Below, piece after piece: positions 9,791 through 18,718 of a stretch of 64,000 bases of DNA. Within the stretch, counting starts at the first letter, position 1. Every line of letters starts with the position of its first letter. The notes beneath the pieces are model-generated. The model had not been told where the DNA came from. It did no database searches and was given only the letters and a program-made list of their open reading frames with translations. The DNA is taken from NCBI GenBank assembly GCA_037133475.1, contig JBAXOB010000013.1:27798-91797 (forward strand), read 5' to 3'. Source of the DNA: CAIVAT01 sp037133475 (GTDB taxonomy: Bacteria > Bacteroidota > Bacteroidia > Bacteroidales > FEN-979). The position numbers were made by a program, and so were the translations under genes.

Positions 9791-9798
9791 CAAAATTA
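9791..9798 (-). promoter_or_regulatory. -7 box of rpmE2
   Basis: CAAAATTA on the plus strand reads TAATTTTG on the minus strand, 28 bp before the ATG at 9763. Confidence 0.6.
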
Positions 9799-9838
9799 AT
9801 CATTTTTATTTGATTTCCAAAGAAAATTTATCTGTAAC

Positions 9839-10882
9839 TCAGGAAAGTAAAAAGTCAAGGGTGTCAACCTCATCGGCATAGTCCCATAATGCCGGTCGCT
9901 GGGCCTCTCCCGGCTTAACAGAAGGAATGGCCAGGCTGGCTGCCGATACGACGCACTGGATGGAGTCCCTTCCCGATGCAACGGTCTTTTCAGCATCCCC
10001 GACGGAATGGCAGTATTCATAATTCAACACCGCGATGCGGGATGCCAGGGCCCGGTCTTCCTTCAGCAGCAAACACCCCGCATCAATAAAAGGGGTCTGG
10101 CTGACCAGGAAGATGGATTTATTGTAGTCGTAGTTGTTACAGTATTTATGATGATTGACAAACCCGGCATATTTCTGTAATGCCTTGATGAGCATGGAAA
10201 AATCATATCCCTCAGGAATGAATATTTTAGAAACACTCCGGCAGCCCATGCCGAAAAACAGCATTATATCATCCGCAAGCAGCTGCAGCACAGCCTCATC
10301 CTCACCCCCGTCAAGAATGGCGATGCTGTTCCTGTTTCCCCTGATAATACTCGGATACCGGCCAAAGTAGAAATTAAAATAACGCGAAGTATTGTCACTC
10401 CCGGTGGCTATGACGGCATCGAAATTCTCCAGTTTTCCATCGGTAAATGCAATGGTATCCTGCCATTCAGGATACTCAGCCGCGAGCATGGAGGCCATGG
10501 CAGGAATCAGCCTGGCGTCGGAAGTCGACAATCTGCCGGTAAACTGGTGACCCGCCAGCAGTACACTAAGGAAATCGTGAAAACCCACAGCCGGGATATT
10601 ACCCGCCATCACCACCCCTACCCGCTTTCGGCTGGTTTGCCGCTTGATCCTTTGCTCATAGGGGCCAATCCACTTGGCAAGATTCTCCGGCTGAAGGGCT
10701 TCACCCAGGCTGTTCAGCGCAATCCTGGTATGTTCAGGCGTGAACCAGCCATTTTCTGCATACGCTTGTGCTGCTGCACGGGACAGCAATGCCAGATGAG
10801 GATCCTGGCTGTTCTCATGATACCTGCGGAGACACTCACCCAGCCATTCAAATGATTTTACGCGGTCGGACAGATTCATCAT
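9839..10882 (-). CDS. LuxC-like acyl-CoA reductase family protein
   Basis: About 347 residues from the tandem ATGs at 10882/10879. The frame stays open to 10972, but the extra 30 residues run over a probable promoter region and look untranslated. The conserved FFGMGCRSVSKIFIPEG holds the Cys expected to form the acyl-thioester in LuxC-type NADPH-dependent acyl-CoA reductases. As far as I recall, Bacteroidota keep such a gene next to serC and serA; here a hypothetical gene separates them and points the other way. The physiological substrate is not known. Confidence 0.8.
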   Translation of the reverse strand: MMNLSDRVKSFEWLGECLRRYHENSQDPHLALLSRAAAQAYAENGWFTPEHTRIALNSLGEALQPENLAKWIGPYEQRIKRQTSRKRVGVVMAGNIPAVGFHDFLSVLLAGHQFTGRLSTSDARLIPAMASMLAAEYPEWQDTIAFTDGKLENFDAVIATGSDNTSRYFNFYFGRYPSIIRGNRNSIAILDGGEDEAVLQLLADDIMLFFGMGCRSVSKIFIPEGYDFSMLIKALQKYAGFVNHHKYCNNYDYNKSIFLVSQTPFIDAGCLLLKEDRALASRIAVLNYEYCHSVGDAEKTVASGRDSIQCVVSAASLAIPSVKPGEAQRPALWDYADEVDTLDFLLS

Positions 10883-10959
10883 ATTAATTTTTGCAAAGTT
10901 AATCCAATATATAACCTGTAAAATGTTGGCATACCATGGATGTTTATCGCCGGATTTCT

Positions 10960-10967
10960 TACTTTTG
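10960..10967 (+). promoter_or_regulatory. -7 box for the hypothetical exported protein
   Basis: TACTTTTG matches TAnnTTTG, 24 bp before the ATG at 10991. It argues against the alternative upstream start at 10940. Confidence 0.5.
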
Positions 10968-10990
10968 CTCAATCCGGGCTGCTATATACT

Positions 10991-11920
10991 ATGCTGAACT
11001 TTCTGAAACTGACGAAACATCTCCTGACTGCCATGGTCATTACCGGTGGTTTGCTCACCGCGTATGTTCCCGTTCTGGGCCAGGAATTCAGAACCATGAA
11101 GCAGGCTGAAGATACGCTCTCGGCCATCCTCGCAACACTTAATAAAGCTGAAACCGACAGTCTCAAAGATATCCTCAATGACCATTTTTACCAGGCCCTG
11201 GAAAAGGCGCTGATGCTTCCCCCGGCTGATGATTACCCCTTTGAATCGCTGAAGACACTTGCCAGGATCAGCCCGGACGACAATAAATTCAGGATATACC
11301 ACTGGAATCTTCCCTCAGCGGAAGGTAAAAAGAGATATTTCGGCTTTCTCAAACTGCTGCATCACGATCCGCCGGTTATTTACCGGCTTAGAGACTACAC
11401 CGATTCAATTCCTGACCCTGAAACCGCCATCCTCGACTGCAACCACTGGTTTGCGGCACTCTACTATACGGCTATAACCGGCAAGACCGCATCGGGCAAG
11501 ACCTATTATACCATGCTCGGGTGGTCGGGCAGCAATGCCAGCATTACCCAAAAAGTCATCGACGTTATCTCCTTTGATGAGCAGGATATCCCCCATTTTG
11601 GCATGCAGGTCTTCCCCGACTTCGACACCATTGGCATGAGCCGGATCATCTTCCGTTATTCCGCTTCAACCTCCATGTCGCTGAAATATGAGGAACAGAT
11701 CGTGTCGTCAAACAAAAAATGGAATGCGAAAAAACGTGAATTTGATACGAAAACCAACACTGCCATGATGATCGTCTGCGACCGGCTCGTGCCGCTGGAT
11801 CCCCGGCTGGAGGGGCAATTCCAGTTTTATGTTGCAGCAGGCGAAATATTTGACGGTTTTCAATTTATGAATGGTCATTGGCATTTTATCCGCGAAATTG
11901 AAACAAGGAACAAGCATTAG
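10991..11920 (+). CDS. Hypothetical exported protein
   Basis: About 309 residues. The ATG at 10991 is preferred over 10940 because it follows a -7 box and starts a good signal sequence (MLNFLKLTKHLLTAM...VLGQ). The mature part is soluble, with no repeats or recognised motifs; conspicuous segments are TYYTMLGWSGSNASITQK and GMQVFPDFD. It is divergent from the LuxC-like gene and followed by the serine operon, which has its own promoter. Function unknown; probably periplasmic. Confidence 0.75.
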   Translation: MLNFLKLTKHLLTAMVITGGLLTAYVPVLGQEFRTMKQAEDTLSAILATLNKAETDSLKDILNDHFYQALEKALMLPPADDYPFESLKTLARISPDDNKFRIYHWNLPSAEGKKRYFGFLKLLHHDPPVIYRLRDYTDSIPDPETAILDCNHWFAALYYTAITGKTASGKTYYTMLGWSGSNASITQKVIDVISFDEQDIPHFGMQVFPDFDTIGMSRIIFRYSASTSMSLKYEEQIVSSNKKWNAKKREFDTKTNTAMMIVCDRLVPLDPRLEGQFQFYVAAGEIFDGFQFMNGHWHFIREIETRNKH

Positions 11921-11997
11921 CCAAAGGAGGGAAACTTTACCATAAGGAACTGCAAGATAAATTTAGCCACTTGCTTTTAATTCTTATCTTTTTTTTA

Positions 11998-12005
11998 TAT
12001 TTTTG
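11998..12005 (+). promoter_or_regulatory. -7 box of the serine operon
   Basis: TATTTTTG within a run of T and A. It would give a leader of about 80 nt before the serC ATG at 12094. Confidence 0.5.
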
Positions 12006-12093
12006 AATTCACAATTAAAAGCATTTACTTTGTTTGCTTATTCATGCAACTTCAATATTTTTCACATCAATTTATAAATCAAATAATTACATT

Positions 12094-13164
12094 ATGAAAA
12101 AGCACAATTTTAACGCAGGTCCCTCTATTCTGCCTCGCATTGCCGTCGAAAATTCAGCAAAAGCTGTTCTGGACCTAAATGGTATCGGTTTATCGTTGCT
12201 GGAAATTTCCCACCGCAGTAAGGATTTTCAGGCTATTCTCGACGAAACGATGTCATTATTCAAAGAGCTTTTGAATATTCCCGAGGGATATGAGGTTCTG
12301 TTCCTGGGTGGTGGAGCAAGTCTCCAGTTTTGCATGATCCCCTACAATTTCCTCAACAAAAAGGCTGCCTATCTCGAAACAGGCGTATGGGCCCAGAAGG
12401 CCATCAAAGAGGCCAAGTTTTTTGGTGAGGTCAATGTTGTTGCATCTTCGGCCGACAAAAATTTCACTTATGTTCCCCGGGACTATACCGTTCCTGCCGA
12501 TGCAGACTATTTCCATATCACTACAAATAACACGATCTATGGTTCTGAACTTCATCAGGATATCGATTGTGCAATCCCACTCATCGCCGATATGTCATCC
12601 GACATACTCAGTCGCCCGGTAGATGTTTCCAAATATGCCATGATCTATGGCGGCGCCCAGAAGAACCTGGGACCTGCAGGGGTTACCTTTGTGATCATCA
12701 AACAGGAGTTGTTAAGCAAGGTTGAGCGCAAAATCCCAACGATGCTGAACTATGCCACCCATCTTAAGGAACCCTCCCTGTATAATACGCCTCCCGTATT
12801 TGCCATCTATACCTGCCTTGAAACGCTTCGCTGGATTAAAAGTCTGGGCGGCGTAAAGGTGATCCAGGATATGAACATCAGGAAAGCAGGGTTGCTGTAT
12901 GATGCCATCGACAACAGCAAGATGTTTGTCGGCACCGTTTCCAGGGAGAGCAGATCGCTGATGAACATCTGTTTTGTCATGAAAGAACAATACAAGGACA
13001 AGGAAGATGCCTTTATGGAATTTGCCAAGACAAAGGGAATGCTGGGTATCAAGGGTCACCGTTCGGTCGGGGGATTCAGGGCTTCCACTTACAACGCCCT
13101 GCCGATTGAAAGCGTACAGGCACTGGTTGATGCCATGCACGAATTTGAAAAAAATAACGCATAA
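12094..13164 (+). CDS. serC: Phosphoserine aminotransferase
   Basis: A 356-residue PLP enzyme that converts 3-phosphohydroxypyruvate and glutamate to phosphoserine, the second step of serine synthesis. The start at 12094 (MKKHNFNAGPSILP) matches the family; the frame extends 20 codons upstream but without a family-like sequence. The PLP lysine is Lys190 in GGAQKNLGPAG. The C-terminal KGHRSVGGFRASTYNA is also typical. serA follows 71 bp later across a hairpin. Confidence 0.97.
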   Translation: MKKHNFNAGPSILPRIAVENSAKAVLDLNGIGLSLLEISHRSKDFQAILDETMSLFKELLNIPEGYEVLFLGGGASLQFCMIPYNFLNKKAAYLETGVWAQKAIKEAKFFGEVNVVASSADKNFTYVPRDYTVPADADYFHITTNNTIYGSELHQDIDCAIPLIADMSSDILSRPVDVSKYAMIYGGAQKNLGPAGVTFVIIKQELLSKVERKIPTMLNYATHLKEPSLYNTPPVFAIYTCLETLRWIKSLGGVKVIQDMNIRKAGLLYDAIDNSKMFVGTVSRESRSLMNICFVMKEQYKDKEDAFMEFAKTKGMLGIKGHRSVGGFRASTYNALPIESVQALVDAMHEFEKNNA

Positions 13165-13179
13165 GAAAAATCATATGGC

Positions 13180-13214
13180 CATGGAACTGTGATAGCCTGC
13201 TATTCAGTTCCATG
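13180..13214. other. Hairpin between serC and serA
   Basis: CATGGAACTG and CAGTTCCATG pair perfectly over 10 bp, and the loop contains a second nested pairing (ATAGC/GCTAT). There is no T-tract, so it is not a normal terminator. It begins 16 bp after the serC stop and ends 21 bp before serA. Confidence 0.7.
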
Positions 13215-13235
13215 ACCTTTATAAACTATTAATAT

Positions 13236-14159
13236 ATGACAAAAGTATTGGTTGCCACCGATAAGCCTTTTGCAGCGGTAGCGGTAAAGGGTATCCGGAA
13301 AGTTGTGGAAGAGGCTGGTTTTGAGCTGGTTCTTCTCGAAGGTTATACAAGCCAGGATGATTTCATCCGTGCCGTTGCCGATGTTGATGCCGTGATCATC
13401 CGCAGCGATAAAGCAGATAAATCGGTCATCGACGCCGGTAACAATTTAAAGATCGTCGTGCGCGCCGGGGCGGGTTACGACAATATCGACCTCCAGGCCG
13501 CGACAGCCAAAGGGGTAGTTGCCATGAATACGCCTGGTCAGAATTCAAATGCCGTTGCAGAACTGGCGCTTGGAATGATGGTGTTTTATGCCCGGAATTT
13601 TTTCAACGGGAAATCAGGCAGTGAACTTATGGGCAAGAAACTGGGTATTCATGCCTATGGCTTTGTCGGAAAGAATGTTGCCCGCATCGCCAAGGGATTT
13701 GGTATGGAGGTTTATGCCTTCGACCCTTTTGTGTCGCGACAGGAAATTGAGAAGGACGGTGTCAAATGGGTGAGCTCGGTTGAAGAGCTTTATGGTGCCT
13801 GTCACTATATTTCCCTCCATATCCCGGCCAACAGCCAGACCAAACAATCTGTTAATTTCCAGTTACTTTCGCGGATGCCTGCACCGGCATGCCTCGTTAA
13901 CACGGCACGCGCCGAGGTCATCCATGAAGCCGACCTGCTTAAAATGTTCCAGGAACGCAAGGATTTTGCCTATCTCAGCGATGTGGAACCAACCAACAAA
14001 GCCGAAATCGAAGCCGCCTTCAAGGCGAAATTCTTCTGCACCCCCAAGAAAATGGGAGCCCAAACCGAAGAGGCCAATGTAAATGCAGGGATTGCTGCTG
14101 CTAAACAGATCGTTAATTTCCTGAAGACCGGAGATAAAACATTCCAGGTAAACAAATAA
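13236..14159 (+). CDS. serA: D-3-phosphoglycerate dehydrogenase
   Basis: A 307-residue member of the D-isomer hydroxyacid dehydrogenase family; it oxidises 3-phosphoglycerate, the first step of serine synthesis. Conserved parts include VVRAGAGYDNIDL, MNTPGQNSNAVAELALG and VNTARAEVI (catalytic Arg). Two oddities: the nucleotide loop reads GIHAYGFVG, and the catalytic His usually in a TPHxGA motif is replaced (TPKKMGAQTEEAN). I recall the same KKMGA form in other Bacteroidota, so it may be a phylum variant. It is the short form with no C-terminal ACT domain, hence probably not serine-inhibited by that route. Confidence 0.92.
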   Translation: MTKVLVATDKPFAAVAVKGIRKVVEEAGFELVLLEGYTSQDDFIRAVADVDAVIIRSDKADKSVIDAGNNLKIVVRAGAGYDNIDLQAATAKGVVAMNTPGQNSNAVAELALGMMVFYARNFFNGKSGSELMGKKLGIHAYGFVGKNVARIAKGFGMEVYAFDPFVSRQEIEKDGVKWVSSVEELYGACHYISLHIPANSQTKQSVNFQLLSRMPAPACLVNTARAEVIHEADLLKMFQERKDFAYLSDVEPTNKAEIEAAFKAKFFCTPKKMGAQTEEANVNAGIAAAKQIVNFLKTGDKTFQVNK

Positions 14160-14238
14160 ACCCTAGGTTTACTTTTTTGCTGAGATCATTCGAACAAGGA
14201 TCCTTTTTCCACACGTAACATAAAAATTGAGCTAAACC

Positions 14239-14664
14239 ATGGAAAACGAACACGAAAGACCCACTACCTTCTTCAGATTTGAAGACCTGAGAATTTACCA
14301 CAAGGCTCTTGAATACGTCGATTGGGTGTATTTAATGGCGAAAAACACAAAAGACGATCCTTTCATGAAATCGTTTTTTGAAAGGTTTCTTACCTCCGCC
14401 AACGGTATTGCTTTAAATATTGCAGAAGGCTCCTCGAGGAATAAGAGTCAGTTTGTATATTATCTTAAAATGGCAAAGAGTTCCGTGAGGGAGTGTGTTG
14501 TATTATCCACGGTTGCCAAAAGCCGGTCGTTCATCACCGACAGCGCCTATGACGAATCAAAAAACTACCTGATGGAGATGACAAAGATGATCGGCGCCCT
14601 GATCGGTTCCCTTCAGCGAAGTGTTAAACCAGGCGAACTCGACGACGACGACAGTATGGAATAA
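14239..14664 (+). CDS. Four-helix-bundle protein (23S rRNA intervening-sequence family)
   Basis: A 141-residue, largely helical protein. The hallmark ALNIAEGSSRNKSQFVYYLKMAKSSVRE matches the family first seen inside 23S rRNA intervening sequences and widespread as free genes in Bacteroidota. Its biochemical role is unknown. It has an acidic tail (GELDDDDSME) beyond the usual roughly 115-residue core. It sits inside the serine cluster, 79 bp after serA and 78 bp before the DUF1015 start, in the same direction, so it is probably cotranscribed. Confidence 0.88.
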   Translation: MENEHERPTTFFRFEDLRIYHKALEYVDWVYLMAKNTKDDPFMKSFFERFLTSANGIALNIAEGSSRNKSQFVYYLKMAKSSVRECVVLSTVAKSRSFITDSAYDESKNYLMEMTKMIGALIGSLQRSVKPGELDDDDSME

Positions 14665-14742
14665 ACGTTACCTTCATTGGCCGGCACGGCATTACCTGCT
14701 TGTAAATCTTGTAAACCAACTATTAAAAAACTATCAAAAACT

Positions 14743-15990
14743 ATGGCAATACTGAAACCTTTCAAAGGACTGAGGCCTCCCAGAAAGATCGTAAAAGAGC
14801 TGGCCTCCAGGCCTTATGATGTACTCAATTCAGATGAAGCCCGCATCGAGGCAGCAGGAAACCCCTATTCACTCCTGCATATCATCAAACCCGAGATCGA
14901 TCTTCCTCCATCCGTTGATATTCATTCACAGGTTGTTTATGATAAGGCTAAGGAAAATTTCGACCTCTTCAGGCAACAGGGATGGCTGGTCTCCGACGAC
15001 CACGATCTGCTCTATATCTATGCGCAGACCATGAATGGCAAAACCCAGTATGGGATTGTCGGCTGTGCCGGGGTTGAAGATTACATGAACGGCATCATCA
15101 AAAAACATGAGCTGACCCGCAAGGATAAGGAGGAGGACAGGATGAAACATGTGCGCATCACCAACGCGAACATGGAACCTGTATTCTTTACCTACCCTGC
15201 CGTCCCTGCCATCGATAACATCGTTGCCGGCTTCGTTCAGAAGCATGCACCTGAATATGATTTCACGGCAGATGATGGCGTAGGACACCATTTCTGGGTC
15301 ATCCGCGACCAGGAAACCATTGCTGAGATCGTTGCTCTCTTCACGAGGGTGCCCTTCACCTATGTAGCCGACGGGCATCACCGTACGGCTGCGGCCGCAC
15401 TCGTGGGCAACGAGAAAAAATTGCAGAGCCCCGGGTTTACCGGTATGGAGGAATACAACTTCTTCCTCGCTGTCCATTTCCCCGACAACCAGCTTACCAT
15501 CATCGATTACAACAGGGTGGTAAAAGACCTTAATGGCATGACGGAAGCGGAATTTCTCAAAAAACTTGAAACCGTCTTTACCATTGAAAAAAAGGGTACT
15601 GATATTTTCAAACCGGAAACACTGCACACCTTCGGACTCTACCTTCCGGGCTGCTGGTACTCCATGACGGCAAAACCGGGCACCTTCAACGACCTGGATC
15701 CTATCGGCGTGCTCGATGTCACCATCCTTTCGCGCCTGGTACTGGATGAAATTTTGGATATCAAGGATCTGCGTACTTCCACCCGCATCGATTTTGTGGG
15801 CGGCATCCGCGGCCTGGGAGAATTGCAGAAACGGGTCGATAGTAAGGAGATGGCGGCGGCTTTTGCCCTCTTTCCCGTGTCGATGAAACAACTGATCGAC
15901 ATCGCCGATTCTGGCAATATCATGCCCCCGAAGACTACCTGGTTCGAACCCAAACTACGCTCGGGACTGGTGGTTCATTCCCTTGAATAA
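14743..15990 (+). CDS. DUF1015 family protein
   Basis: About 415 residues. The ATG at 14743 (MAILKPFKGLRPP) matches the family start; the frame opens upstream at 14677 but that part is unlike it. The family is conserved in Bacteroidota and other phyla, often beside serA and serC, and contains the motif VADGHHRTAAA near residue 210, which suggests a nucleotide or phosphate-handling site. ParB/sulfiredoxin-like serine kinase activity has been proposed for relatives; in this operon a role in serine metabolism is an inference. A terminator follows. Confidence 0.85.
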   Translation: MAILKPFKGLRPPRKIVKELASRPYDVLNSDEARIEAAGNPYSLLHIIKPEIDLPPSVDIHSQVVYDKAKENFDLFRQQGWLVSDDHDLLYIYAQTMNGKTQYGIVGCAGVEDYMNGIIKKHELTRKDKEEDRMKHVRITNANMEPVFFTYPAVPAIDNIVAGFVQKHAPEYDFTADDGVGHHFWVIRDQETIAEIVALFTRVPFTYVADGHHRTAAAALVGNEKKLQSPGFTGMEEYNFFLAVHFPDNQLTIIDYNRVVKDLNGMTEAEFLKKLETVFTIEKKGTDIFKPETLHTFGLYLPGCWYSMTAKPGTFNDLDPIGVLDVTILSRLVLDEILDIKDLRTSTRIDFVGGIRGLGELQKRVDSKEMAAAFALFPVSMKQLIDIADSGNIMPPKTTWFEPKLRSGLVVHSLE

Positions 15991-16015
15991 CATTAAGTGA
16001 AATTTATCGTAAAAA

Positions 16016-16046
16016 GAGGGCGTCCCAAAAGGTCGTCCTTTTTTTT
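16016..16046 (+). terminator. Terminator after the DUF1015 gene
   Basis: AGGGCGTCCC, AAAA loop and GGTCGTCCT form an imperfect hairpin (one G-T pair, one mismatch), followed by eight T residues. It closes the serine operon. Confidence 0.75.
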
Positions 16047-16096
16047 GCCCCCAGTCCGGCATACTGTTCACCGCACTGTGTCAGCATGCGGTAATC

Positions 16097-17953
16097 CTAA
16101 TTGTTCATATACATCGAGAAAACCGTCTGCAGGTAGGCCTTTCCCTCCTGCCTGACCGAATCGGGCACCTTGCCATCGGTCCACCAGTAATAAAAATTGG
16201 GCTTGACTTCATAGGTGAGGTAGGCATTGGGACTGATCCAGCCAAAGCCGTCTTCGGTTGTATAATAGGCAAATTCAGGAACTTCCGGGTTGAAGAGGTT
16301 CTTGCTGAATATAAATTTCCCGGACGGCAGGTCAAGCTGGCTTAACAATGTGGCGGCTATGTCATGCTGGTTGCCCATCTTGTGCCAAACGGTTCCCTGG
16401 TACTCATCCCTGATAACATTTCCATAAAACAGCATGGGTATTTTATGGTATTCCCTGGAGTAGGGATGCCAGTTACGGTAGGAATTGTGACTGTGGTCGG
16501 CCACAATGATGAACAGGGTGTTGTTAAACCAGGGCTCTTTCCTGGCCCTGGCAAAGTAGTCGCCCAGGCAGTGGTCGGTATAATAGGCGGCGTTGATGTA
16601 CTGGTGTTCATTATCGCCCCACGGCAGAGGCTTGCCGAATGGCTGGTCCCAGGGTGAGTGGGTGCTCAGGGTGAAGAGGGCGGCGAAAAAGGGTTGCTTC
16701 ATCCTGCCGATGTCGTTCTCCATGTAACCCAGCGTGTATCCATCATGGATCCCCAGCTTTCCCTGTGGCATGGTACCCGGGAAATCAGCCCCCTCCATGA
16801 TCTTGTTGAAACCATTGAAGATGATGTAACTCTTGATATTTCCGTAAATCAGCTGTCCTCCGAAGTAAAAGGCCGTGCTGTAGCCTGTTTTCATCAGGTC
16901 CTTGACGATACTGGGCAACTTGACGAATTTGTCGGGCTGAACCGTGATGGAGCTGACCGGGTGAGCGGGAAACCCGCCGAAGATTGAGGCCATCCCCTGC
17001 TCCGAACGGGATCCGGAGGCATAAACCTGGTCAAAGAGGATCCCGTTTTTTTCCAGCTTCCTGAATTCAGGCGTGATGCCCGGCTCACCGCCAAGGTCTT
17101 CGATAAGGTCGGCCGACCAGCTCTCAAGGATCAGCAGGACAATGTTCGGTCTCTTGGTTTTCAGGATACGGGTCGTTGAATCATGCGGGGCATGGTAGAT
17201 CTTTTTCATATAGGCCGCGGCCGACTTAGCATCCATGAAAAGATAGGGATTGTGGTCGAAGTTCTTCAGGTTTTCAAAGACACTGATATAGAGGTTGAAT
17301 GCATTATTTACGGAGGCAATGTTCAGTATGTTGTGATCGGAATAATACGACTGGCTCTGGTTGATAGGAATAGCCTGGACCCCGCCTCTGAGGCCGACAA
17401 CCAATAACCCGGGTGTCAGCAGGAAAAACAGGAGGGTGAAAAGGTAATTTCTTTTCGCATGCTCGATGTGCAGGAAGAAGATCTTAAGGTAACCATAGAT
17501 CCCGATGACGCACAGGACCAGGAAAAGCATGATCAGCAGGTAAAAGGTGCCTGTTTCGGCCGAGTTGAAAATTTCACCGGGGTGATTGAAATATTTCACC
17601 ACCTTGTAGGTTAGTTTGGTTTTCCATTCGGCATAAATCCCCATCTCCCCTGCTGCAGTCAGCGAATAGGCCACAACCAGGAGAGAAGTGTAAACCTTGT
17701 TGATCCAGTTGAACCATCGAGGGCTCCAGAGTGACTGGATGGTCAGCAGCAGGAATGGAAAAACAAGGATATAACAGGTGGTGGCCAGGTCGAGTTTCAG
17801 GGAATACCAGAAGACCCCGAGAAATTCGGTCAGCAGTACCTTTTCAACAAGGATGATTTTCAGGTAATAGAGCAGGAAAATCAACCGCGACAGATTAAAA
17901 AAAAGTATCCAGAACACCAGCTGGCGCAGTAAAGAGAGGACTATTTTTCTCAT
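16097..17953 (-). CDS. LTA synthase family membrane sulfatase
   Basis: A 618-residue inner-membrane protein of the alkaline phosphatase/sulfatase superfamily. The first 200 or so residues hold five hydrophobic helices. The extracytoplasmic domain from about residue 260 has LLILESWSADLIED (metal ligand Glu), ASGSRSEQG (nucleophile region, Ser where LtaS has Thr), STHSPW and VADHSHNS (Asp-His metal ligands). The family transfers phosphoglycerol or phosphoethanolamine to glycans and lipids; Gram-negative members often modify periplasmic or outer-envelope sugars. Substrate here unknown. Monocistronic with its own -7 box. Confidence 0.87.
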   Translation of the reverse strand: MRKIVLSLLRQLVFWILFFNLSRLIFLLYYLKIILVEKVLLTEFLGVFWYSLKLDLATTCYILVFPFLLLTIQSLWSPRWFNWINKVYTSLLVVAYSLTAAGEMGIYAEWKTKLTYKVVKYFNHPGEIFNSAETGTFYLLIMLFLVLCVIGIYGYLKIFFLHIEHAKRNYLFTLLFFLLTPGLLVVGLRGGVQAIPINQSQSYYSDHNILNIASVNNAFNLYISVFENLKNFDHNPYLFMDAKSAAAYMKKIYHAPHDSTTRILKTKRPNIVLLILESWSADLIEDLGGEPGITPEFRKLEKNGILFDQVYASGSRSEQGMASIFGGFPAHPVSSITVQPDKFVKLPSIVKDLMKTGYSTAFYFGGQLIYGNIKSYIIFNGFNKIMEGADFPGTMPQGKLGIHDGYTLGYMENDIGRMKQPFFAALFTLSTHSPWDQPFGKPLPWGDNEHQYINAAYYTDHCLGDYFARARKEPWFNNTLFIIVADHSHNSYRNWHPYSREYHKIPMLFYGNVIRDEYQGTVWHKMGNQHDIAATLLSQLDLPSGKFIFSKNLFNPEVPEFAYYTTEDGFGWISPNAYLTYEVKPNFYYWWTDGKVPDSVRQEGKAYLQTVFSMYMNN

Positions 17954-17968
17954 ATATTATTTAAAATG

Positions 17969-17976
17969 CAAAGGTA
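17969..17976 (-). promoter_or_regulatory. -7 box of the LTA synthase-like gene
   Basis: CAAAGGTA on plus (TACCTTTG on minus) matches TAnnTTTG, 16 bp before the start at 17953. Confidence 0.55.
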
Positions 17977-18003
17977 AGGTTATCTCACGTACGTTCAAAT
18001 TCG

Positions 18004-18011
18004 TATTTTTG
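18004..18011 (+). promoter_or_regulatory. -7 box of the YggS gene
   Basis: TATTTTTG matches TAnnTTTG, 22 bp before the GTG at 18034. Together with the box at 17969-17976 it forms a compact divergent promoter. Confidence 0.6.
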
Positions 18012-18033
18012 CCATTACCTAACAAAGTTCCTT

Positions 18034-18696
18034 GTGACCATTGCCGAAAGCCTTCTGAGGCTGCAACTATCAATTCCGGAGCATGTAAGAATTGTTGCTG
18101 TTTCCAAGACCAAACCGGTTTCAGCGATCGTGGAGGCCTATGCTGCCGGTCAACGGCTGTTTGGCGAAAACAAGGCCCAGGAGCTGGTTGCCAAACAGGC
18201 ACAGCTTCCTGCCGACATTGAATGGCATTTTATCGGTCACCTGCAGACAAACAAGGTCAGGTATATCGCCCCGTTTATCAGTCTTATCCATAGTATCGAC
18301 AGCCTAAGCCTCTTAAGGGAGGTAAACCGCGAGGCGATGAAAAACAACAGGGTCATCGAATGCCTCCTGCAGTTGTACATTGCCACGGAAGAGACAAAAT
18401 TCGGACTTACCCTTGAGGAGACAAGAAATTTGCTGGGGGATGGAGCGATCCCGGAGCTGAAAAATGTCAGGATCACAGGGGTGATGGGAATGAGCAGTTT
18501 TACCAGTGATAAAGCCCTGGTCAGAAGGGAATTCGCAACCCTGCGTGGCTGGTTTAAGCTTATAAAAGAGCAGTATTTCTTCCAGGCTCCTGAATTCAGG
18601 GAATTATCCATGGGAATGTCAGATGATTATCGAATTGCCGTTGAAGAGGGCAGCACCATGATCCGCATCGGGACCACTCTTTTCGGAAACCGTTAA
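18034..18696 (+). CDS. YggS family PLP homeostasis protein
   Basis: A 220-residue cytosolic PLP-binding protein (PLPBP/YggS). It has VAVSKTKP (PLP lysine), LFGENKAQELVAKQ, EWHFIGHLQTNK and the C-terminal LSMGMSDDYRIAVEEGSTMIRIG, all diagnostic. The family has no known enzymatic reaction and keeps pyridoxal phosphate and amino-acid pools in balance. The start is a GTG; no closer ATG gives the N-terminal helix. A small exported protein gene follows 22 bp downstream. Confidence 0.94.
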   Translation: MTIAESLLRLQLSIPEHVRIVAVSKTKPVSAIVEAYAAGQRLFGENKAQELVAKQAQLPADIEWHFIGHLQTNKVRYIAPFISLIHSIDSLSLLREVNREAMKNNRVIECLLQLYIATEETKFGLTLEETRNLLGDGAIPELKNVRITGVMGMSSFTSDKALVRREFATLRGWFKLIKEQYFFQAPEFRELSMGMSDDYRIAVEEGSTMIRIGTTLFGNR

Positions 18697-18718
18697 CCAA
18701 CCCGTTACGACTGTACGT

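Noticed and set aside
14677..14742. Upstream start for the DUF1015 protein
   Set aside because: The extra 22 residues are Cys/Lys-rich and unlike the family start MAILKPFKG.
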